Below are positions 52,748-64,000 of a stretch of 64,000 nt of DNA, piece after piece. The notes beneath the pieces are model-generated. The model ran no database searches. It worked only from the letters and a program-made list of their open reading frames with translations, and was not told the DNA's origin. Source of the DNA: Chrysoperla carnea (Eukaryota; Arthropoda; Insecta; Neuroptera; Chrysopidae). The DNA lies in the NCBI RefSeq assembly GCF_905475395.1, contig NC_058338.1, forward strand, positions 68,211,435 through 68,275,434. Reading direction: 5' to 3'. Within the stretch, counting starts at the first letter, position 1. Each line of letters opens with the position of its first letter. A program made the translations under genes and the position numbers.

Positions 52748-53024
52748 CAGCGCCCTCGTTACGGCCCTGACTTTGACCTACAATTATCGATAAACATAAA
52801 GCGTATTTTCTATCGATTAAATGCAATAACGGCATATTTTTAAGTTACATTTCCTCCGAAAGCTAACATTTTCCGAAAAAAACTTTTAAACAAAAATGTA
52901 TTTTTTTGTAAGGTTTAACTTTCTAAGTTAAAGTGTTATTTTATCTCCTACCGTTTAGAATCTAAATTCCTTATTAAAGAAACCTGAAGAACTAGGTCCA
53001 ATTTGATGTCGGAACTTGATGGCA

Positions 53025-53093
53025 CAGCCTGTATATAAAGGGTATACACAGCCTGTATATAAAGGGTATACAACCTATATATAAAGGGTATAA
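53025..53093. repeat. 24-base tandem repeat, nearly 3 copies
   Basis: Unit CAGCCTGTATATAAAGGGTA + TACA. The first two copies are identical and the third begins ACCTATATATAAAGGG. CAGCCTGTATA is the complement of the terminus TATACAGGCTG of the element at 37496, so the array may have grown from an element end. Confidence 0.85.
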
Positions 53094-53262
53094 AAAGTCA
53101 CTGCGATTCAATATAGAACTAGTGAATTGTAATAAATTTTTTACATGCATGATACACATCGCCTACACTATTGTGAGAAATGGATATTTTACACAGGAAT
53201 CGAGTTAAGCGGAATTGAGTGAGTTATAAAATAAATACACAAATTTTAAAATTGATTTTTTT

Positions 53263-58505
<5,243 letters not shown>

Positions 58506-58936
58506 TATGAAATAAATTTTTCAAAACATAATCTTAAAATAAAATCACGAAATTAAAATAATGTCTGATTAATCAATAATGGTTATGTTTACTTTACTGC
58601 GTGTTCCAGGTTTAGAATAACGGTTATTGCAACCTTTAATTTAATATTAATGATGTTAAAATAACGTATAAGGAAGCTTTCATTGTGTTTTAGAATTCAT
58701 TATTACGGTAGTTTCAAAAATATTTTGATCACTCTGCTACGCCCCTCACGCGTTGGGTCCTTGATTTATTTAAGAAATCGATGTCTCCCCCGTTTTAGAA
58801 ATTGACTGGGCTATAAAATTATCATAATATTAATTAAGCCAGATTTTTATTACTATCTCACCCACACCGAAACTTAAAACCTTTAGCGTTAGCAAACATT
58901 TCTCAGAGTGTTTTTGTCTATTAGACATATAGAGTA

Positions 58937-59803
58937 AGAGCCAGCGCCTGCCAGACACACATTAAAGTATAAAAGCTGAATTTTTTTTTGCGTATTCTCA
59001 CTGGTGTAGGGACCAATCTTTGGGGGCTACAAACCTTGACTAACGGTTCCTTCGGTAGGTAGCAGGTAATCAGGGGCGCAGTACCCGAGCTCGCTCACGT
59101 TAAAGTATAAAAGCTGAAATTCACACAGAGTGTTCAAATGATCATTTTAAGTCAATATTGAAAAAGACATATCAATCCATCCAACTAACATTAGAAGACA
59201 TATCGGTCAAATATTCAATAAGTAAATCGTCATAGTTGTATAAGCCATAAACGGTTAGTGATACAAAAAAAATTAGTTTACAAAAAAGTAGGTAATTTAA
59301 TTATCTACAATAAAAGTTATTACCATTTTTGGCCTAAAGCGTACGGTTATGGAGATATAGCCTAAAACGGTTTTCCTTAAAATGGAGGCACTTCCCCCGC
59401 TTATTTTTGTAAGGATTTTGTGCTTATACATTCAGTACGTGATACTGAACATATTTAAATAATAAAATAACTCTTGCAGTGAAATAAGTTCATAATCATG
59501 GAAGAATTGTGTATTTTTGCATTTGACCTTCTACCACGTCTGGGGGAGTGTTAACCCCTTCGGATTGATCTGTCTTTTTCAATATTGACTTAAAATGGTC
59601 ATTTGAACACTCTGTGTGAATTTCAGCTTTTATACTTTAACGTGAGAGAGCTCGGGTACTGCGCCCCTGATTACCTGCTACCTACCGAAGGAACCGTTAG
59701 TCAAGGTTTGTAGCCCCCAAAGATTGGTCCCTACACCAGTGAGAATACGCAAAAAAAAATTCAGCTTTTATACTTTAATGTGTGTCTGGCAGGCGCTGGC
59801 TCT
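58937..59803. mobile_element. 867-bp element with 242-base inverted arms, flanked by TA
   Basis: The arms 58937-59178 and 59562-59803 are near-identical complements of equal length, starting AGAGCCAGCGCCTGCCAGAC. TA at 58935-58936 and 59804-59805 is the likely target duplication (mariner-like). Each arm contains TTAAAGTATAAAAGCTGAA twice. The 383-base centre has no long open frame. It sits between the zinc-finger gene start and the F-box gene end. Confidence 0.85.
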
Positions 59804-60026
59804 TAGTCCAATATTGAAATTTTTAAATACTTCTATGAAAGCTAAATATTTTCCAATACCAAGTTTCAGACTTTCTTTGGGAATCATGCATTTGGGTTCA
59901 CCTACAGCTGGTCTTAAGCAATTAAACTTAAACAAAAATCGATTTATTTTTTAATTTATTGGTATTTGTCAGGTTTTTATAAATTTATTTTAAATAAATC
60001 ATTAATAAGAAATAATCATTTAATTA

Positions 60027-60323
60027 TTATTTCAAATATCTTTTTTTATAATTATTTTTATTTGTCGAATAATTGGGAATATAATCCATGTATAAAAATT
60101 TACAATGTTGTTTACAACGTTCATGATATGATTCTTGTGAATATACGTCGATCTCTTTGTCTAAATGTATGTCATTTGGATAAAACAATTGTACATTTGC
60201 ATTTGTAAATTTGGTACCACAATATCCATCCAAACCACCCAAATTTGAAGTAAAACCTTGGCCCATAGAACAGAAATACACATATCTGATATTTTTACCA
60301 TAATTTTTAAAAATATGTTCAAC
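60027..60323 (-). CDS. F-box/FBA gene exon 2
   Basis: Starts VEHIFKNYGKNIRYVYFCSM after acceptor TTATAG and completes the FBA domain (GLDGYCGTKFTNANVQLFYP). A basic, Lys/Tyr-rich tail (NKNNYKKRYLK) precedes TAA. Confidence 0.9.
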   Translation of the reverse strand, partial: VEHIFKNYGKNIRYVYFCSMGQGFTSNLGGLDGYCGTKFTNANVQLFYPNDIHLDKEIDVYSQESYHERCKQHCKFLYMDYIPNYSTNKNNYKKRYLK

Positions 60324-61838
60324 CTATAAATTACAAAATATAAAAATAAATAAGCTTATACATTGGTTAAACCAAAATTATTCACTCCGAAAGTTTAAAA
60401 AGTAATAATTGGCATTGCAAATTGCTTTCCACATTCTCCAAACTACTTCTCTCGTTTTTAATATGAAAGCCACAACACTCTAGTTCTCACAAGAGTGAGA
60501 ACAAGTTCAATATCAAAATGTTTTTTATTATTGATTTTGTAAAATAAAACAATACGCACTTCATTTTATTATTGATTTTACAAAATTTTGGTATAGGTGT
60601 TCTGGTGTTCATAAAATCACCTAATTAGTCCATTTTCGGTTGTCTGTCCGTCTGCCCGTCTGTCTGCCAACACGATAACCCGAAAACGAAAAAAGATATC
60701 AAGCTGAAATTTTTACAGCGTACTCAAGACGTAAAAAGTGAGGTCATGTTCGTAAATGAGCAACATAGGTCAATTGGGTCTTGACTTATGAGTCCGTAGG
60801 ATCCATCTTGTAAACCGTTTGAGATAGAACAGAAGTTTAAATGTAAAAAATCTTCCTTATAAAAAAATAAACAATTTTTGTTTGAAACATCACTGTTTAC
60901 CCGCGAAGGTGCAAATTAGGCGTAAATTGTAAAGTATGTATTATTATATATGTGTAATGTGATAGAGTAATCAACACTGTCTATGCATGGTATTTCAACA
61001 ATTAACTCAGTCAATTGTTTGTTTTCACTTGTTTTTATATAGAATATTTCTAAATAATATATATGCTAAATAAGTGATTTGCAAACGCCCATGTTTACTT
61101 AACGATAAAAGTGATACATACTTTATGAAAAGATCCAAATTGGTCTCGGCTATTTTTACGGTAAAATGAATAAAAACAATTACAACGCTTAATTTCTTTA
61201 TAATTTGCATCCAATAATATAGCGTACAAAATATAAATACATGTTATATTATCACGCCGACATCCATGCCATTCGCTTACGTAAATTGGAGGTTGATATT
61301 CATCAATAAATTGCTGTGTTAATCCATATTTATATAAATCAATAATTTGCATTTTACCACTAAGCTCAGAGTTAATTATTGAAAAACATTTAGTTACATT
61401 ACTTGATATCAGTTCATTAGTAATTTTACAAATATTATTATCAAATAATGTGCAATCTTCAATCGTAAAATTATTGTCCCGACTCTCGCTATCCATTATC
61501 CAATAATTAAAGTAATCCGAACCACATGGATTTTTTATTAAATTTTTATAAAATGATTTATTTGAAACACTAATTATTTGATACACATAATATGGATATT
61601 GTTTTTCTCGTAACCATTGTAATTTATATTTGTTTTCATGATCTTTCGTTAATTCTTGTTCACATTTCATTTTGCACACACATTCTTTAATAATTGCATT
61701 CCAAAGTTTACACACCAACGTACAATGTTTATATAATGTTTGCACCTCAACATTACTTAAAATTAAAGCTAATATTTCTGTTGGTATATAATAATATTGA
61801 TTATTAAATAATAATCCATTATTTATATCCTCACTCAT
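60027..61838 (-). CDS. F-box protein with FBA (FBXO2/6/44-like) domain, two exons, 337 aa
   Basis: Likely substrate receptor of an SCF E3 ubiquitin ligase; related vertebrate proteins bind N-glycans on misfolded glycoproteins. Exon 1 is 61122-61838 (239 codons, donor AAA|GTATGT). Exon 2 is 60027-60323 (98 codons plus stop, acceptor TTATAG), phase 0. Residues about 17-60 form an F-box (YIPTEILALILSNVEVQTLY..LVCKLWNAI). From about residue 105 an FBA domain follows: NPCGSDYFNYWIMD, CFSIINSELSGKMQIIDLYK, QPPIYVSEWHGCRRD, and in exon 2 the NYGKNIRYVYFCSMG and YCGTKFTNANVQL motifs. The length suits the family (about 250-340). Cysteine content is high. Two candidate AATAAA signals on the minus strand (59943-59948, 59955-59960) lie about 70-85 bases after the stop. 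I do not assign a symbol because insect members are not one-to-one with the vertebrate paralogues. Confidence 0.9.
60595..60935. repeat. Interspersed repeat between F-box exons (inverse of 53555-53950)
   Basis: Starts CACCTAATTAGTCCATTTTC then GTCTGTCCGTCTGCCCGTCT. It then has CATCTTGTAAACCGTTTGAG and ends CATCACTGTTTACCCGCGAA..GCAAATTAGGCG. Lies in the F-box gene intron. Confidence 0.75.
61122..61838 (-). CDS. F-box/FBA gene exon 1
   Basis: Carries the F-box and the first two thirds of the FBA domain. ATG at 61838 is the first in frame. Donor GTATGT at 61121-61116. Without splicing the frame would run only nine codons further (VCITFIVK and stop), truncating the FBA domain, so the join to 60323 is favoured. 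Confidence 0.9.
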
Positions 61839-63151
61839 TTTGCCTCAACATTTATTACTTGTTTATTATTGATTCTTTATCTTGAAAATGACGTTTTGTA
61901 TAACATAACAGATTTGATAAGCGAATCGTAATTGATCTATTATTCATAGAATAATATTGTCTATCATTTATGAAAAAAAGTTGCACTTTAACGCGAAATT
62001 TTTTAATCAATTATTAATAAATCATATTATATTCCAAATCTGTTGTATTTACAATATAAAATTGAACAATGATTATTAAAATAATGTAATATAGGTAATT
62101 GGTTTTTTGAAGTAAAAGAAAATGTATAAATAACCTTAAAACTCTTTGAAGTCTACACTTATCTTAGAAATTTAAAATATATGATCTAAGACAATTATAA
62201 TATTAGAAGAAATAACATTGTCTAGAACTTATATGAATCAAAATTAAAAGTGAACCTCCGACAAATTCGGTTTTTTTCTTGTAGCTCTCTCTAAAGTGAA
62301 TCGACTTTCTAAGACATAGCAAAAAACACTCTCCATATATTACATTACCTTTAAAAAAATTCAAAATCGCGATTAACTACCTATATATATTTTTAAACAA
62401 GCAAGGTATTCAAACAGTGGTTAAAATTATAAAAACAATTGGAACATGTATTCAAAATTTAATATAACTTCTGAAGACATTTTGTCATTGTCACGTGTGA
62501 CGGCACGGCCTGGCGATGAAGGAAAGGTCCTGTTTTTCGCCGACAAAATATTTCATTGTGGGATTTTTTCTGCGAACGAAAATAGTGTAAAAATTCAAAC
62601 TTCTTGCGCGTCTACAAAAAATATGCATCAGAAACGCATACGATTCAAGTTAAAATCGAATTTTCCGGCAATGTGAATAAAATTGTTTGTTTTTACTCTT
62701 GTGTGGCCGGGGCGGGAAATCAATGCAAACATTCCTACACCACTTTGTTTTATTTGAACAAGTAAAATTTTAAACAAAAATTAATAAATCGAAAGTATAC
62801 CAAATCGAATAACGCGTTCATTGCGTAACTTGGAACTTCACAAAAATAATTATAATGTTAGGCTATGAAACTAAGTTGAAAAATCTATTAAAATTTTTTA
62901 ATTAAAATTTTGGAATTTCAATTTCACACATACTTTTCGATTATTTCGTTCTTATTGCGGCTCGTTCAGCTTTTTCATTAGATTGGCGCTTATTCCGTTT
63001 TTTCTCGGCAAAAGAGTACAGGGATAATTGACCGTTGGAATCGCAATGGCTTTCAGTCGTTTCAACACTGTGTTTTCATTTTAAAATTTATCGTACCATT
63101 GTAGATGTTGTTATCAACCATTTTTTGTTCATTTACAACATTTATTCTTAC
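61839..63151. other. Region between F-box gene start and THAP exon
   Basis: No confident gene. The promoter of the F-box gene should lie just above 61838. A GC-richer patch (62490-62730) contains the orphan frame at 62446-62676 and TGTGGCCGGGGCGGGAAAT. No continuation of the THAP domain could be found on the minus strand. Confidence 0.45.
62446..62676 (+). other. Orphan 76-codon open frame, not recognised
   Basis: An ATG-started frame in a locally GC-richer patch. It contains TARPGDEGKVLFFADKIFHC and CASTKNMHQKRIRFKLKSNF. I recognise no family and see no splice sites that extend it. The richer composition compared with the flanks suggests either a decayed mobile element or part of an unrecognised exon. 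It is listed for the composition, not as a confident gene. Confidence 0.2.
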
Positions 63152-63322
63152 CTATAAAGTGAAAATCCGCATGCTCGACTTGGTCTCTTTAATTTTCAAA
63201 TTAAAGAGCCAAGATTCCTTAAAATTTTCGTCCGATGGAAAAAGGTGAAAGCTTACACTATCCAAATTTGTTTTTGGACACTCACTTACACAGCAATATT
63301 TGATTTGTTTTAATTTATTCAT
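63152..63322 (-). CDS. N-terminal part of a THAP zinc-finger protein (first exon or broken copy)
   Basis: MNKLKQIKYCCVSECPKTNL continues with DSVSFHLFPSDENFKESWLF, matching the THAP pattern C-x4-C, SFHxFP and a Trp before the first recognition strand. THAP domains bind DNA and occur in host regulators and in P-element transposases. The C-x2-H-F half is not in this frame: the exon reaches an in-frame TAG that coincides with a good donor (AG|GTAAGA, exon end 63152). Either the true donor lies earlier and the rest of the domain is in a downstream exon I could not find, or this is a decayed copy. A longer start at 63364 is possible, but THAP domains usually begin within ten residues of the Met, so 63322 is preferred. 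Confidence 0.6.
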   Translation of the reverse strand: MNKLKQIKYCCVSECPKTNLDSVSFHLFPSDENFKESWLFNLKIKETKSSMRIFTL

Positions 63323-63596
63323 TTTTCCAAAATATAAACAAAACGTCAGATCAATTGTAAACAATCACTCTTAGTGTTTCTAAGAAGTCCACTTGGCAGC
63401 GCCACGAGATTTGTTAATCGTGAATACATTTAGGAGCTACGGTGATCACCTTAGACCATTAAGTTACATAGAATGAGCGTTAAACAAGTTTAAGCGTACC
63501 AACATCTAAGGTAATTGATTGATGGGTCAAATCCATTATAACGGCGCGGCGGTGTAGAAATGTCAAAACAAAGTGTTGTTGTACTTGTCATTATAA

Positions 63597-63795
63597 ATTC
63601 GTAAGAAAAAACGTAAATTGATGCGTTTTAAGTATTTTTTTTTTAAAGTCAAAAAGCGAAAAGTTCAGTAAAAACACGATGTTTTGTGTAAAACATTTTG
63701 TGATATAAAAATTTGACATTTAATGTATGTTTTTTGATAAATGTCCCTATATTAAATGTATATTTTTTTGATAAATATTCCTAGCTGACCCAAGC
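63597..63795. repeat. Repeat, inverse copy of 56147-56380
   Basis: ATTCGTAAGAAAAAACG through GTAAAACATTTTGTGATATA to TTTTTTGATAAATGTCCCTA and CTAGCTGACC. It extends toward the window end, where ATTTTTAACGCCCTGGAGCA resembles parts of the 53555 and 60595 repeats. Confidence 0.75.
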
Positions 63796-64000
63796 AATTA
63801 TCTCAGATTTACTACCTCAAATTCATTTTTAACGCCCTGGAGCACGTTATAAACATTTCATTGTTTTTAAGCATTTAAAATTTGGGACTAAAATTACTTT
63901 GATCAGAATTAACAAGGATTAGATTATTATAAACAGACTCATACTGCAGAAAAACCTTCTTCATGTAATATTTGTGCTGCAATTATAATATATTTATCCA

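Larger units (their letters stand above)
48721..53262. other. Intergenic region between convergent Pax and zinc-finger genes
   Basis: No exon is recognised. Contents: AT-rich sequence to about 50600, the dispersed repeat at 50637-51140, a 300-base-period repeat at 52258-52747 and a 24-base tandem array at 53025-53093. Open frames here are chance. Confidence 0.6.

Noticed and set aside
59724..59954. 76-codon plus-strand open frame
   Set aside because: It begins inside the inverted arm of the TA-flanked element and runs into the F-box gene 3' flank; no recognised domain.

Overview
The window is AT-rich, intron-rich animal nuclear DNA, almost certainly from an insect. Its coding sequence falls in short exons with GT..AG boundaries. 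The longest gene reads as the arthropod Pax2/5/8 orthologue (Drosophila shaven/sparkling type). A ZAD-C2H2 zinc-finger gene, a family expanded in insects, lies beside it. The intergenic and intronic DNA is full of a tRNA-derived SINE, foldback/MITE elements and microsatellites. I cannot name the species. There are no bacterial operons, CRISPR arrays or phage genes.

Layout. 1-26948: no exon seen; probably the 5' intron or upstream flank of the Pax gene, holding TTAA-flanked MITEs, a foldback family beginning ACCGACTTCAAAC, an AT microsatellite and old retroelement debris. 26949-48507 (+): seven 3' exons of Pax2/5/8, from the last codons of the paired domain through the octapeptide, a possible homeodomain remnant and the C-terminal regulatory region to the stop. 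The first intron in the window is 14.5 kb and carries two SINE copies in opposite orientation, foldback elements and a small GC-rich patch. 48508-53262: Pax 3' UTR and intergenic repeats. 53263-58505 (-): a six-exon ZAD-C2H2 gene, convergent with Pax, reconstructed to 487 aa with one in-frame splice solution; its introns hold several mobile elements. 58937-59803: an 867-bp element with 242-bp inverted terminal arms flanked by TA. 60027-61838 (-): a two-exon F-box protein with an FBA-type sugar-binding domain, 337 aa. 63152-63322 (-): the N-terminal part of a THAP zinc finger, either a first exon or a broken copy.

The genes do not form a pathway. Pax2/5/8 and the ZAD-C2H2 protein are DNA-binding regulators. 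The F-box protein would be a substrate receptor of an SCF ubiquitin ligase. I found no undescribed multi-gene system. The most interesting material is in the mobile DNA: a 307-bp region containing a CATG-ended element with perfect 8-bp target duplication, a hairpin whose loop is inverted between two copies, a modular TTAA-flanked MITE family, and the SINE family with target duplications. All exon joins were read by eye from splice sites and reading frame; none is confirmed by transcript data.
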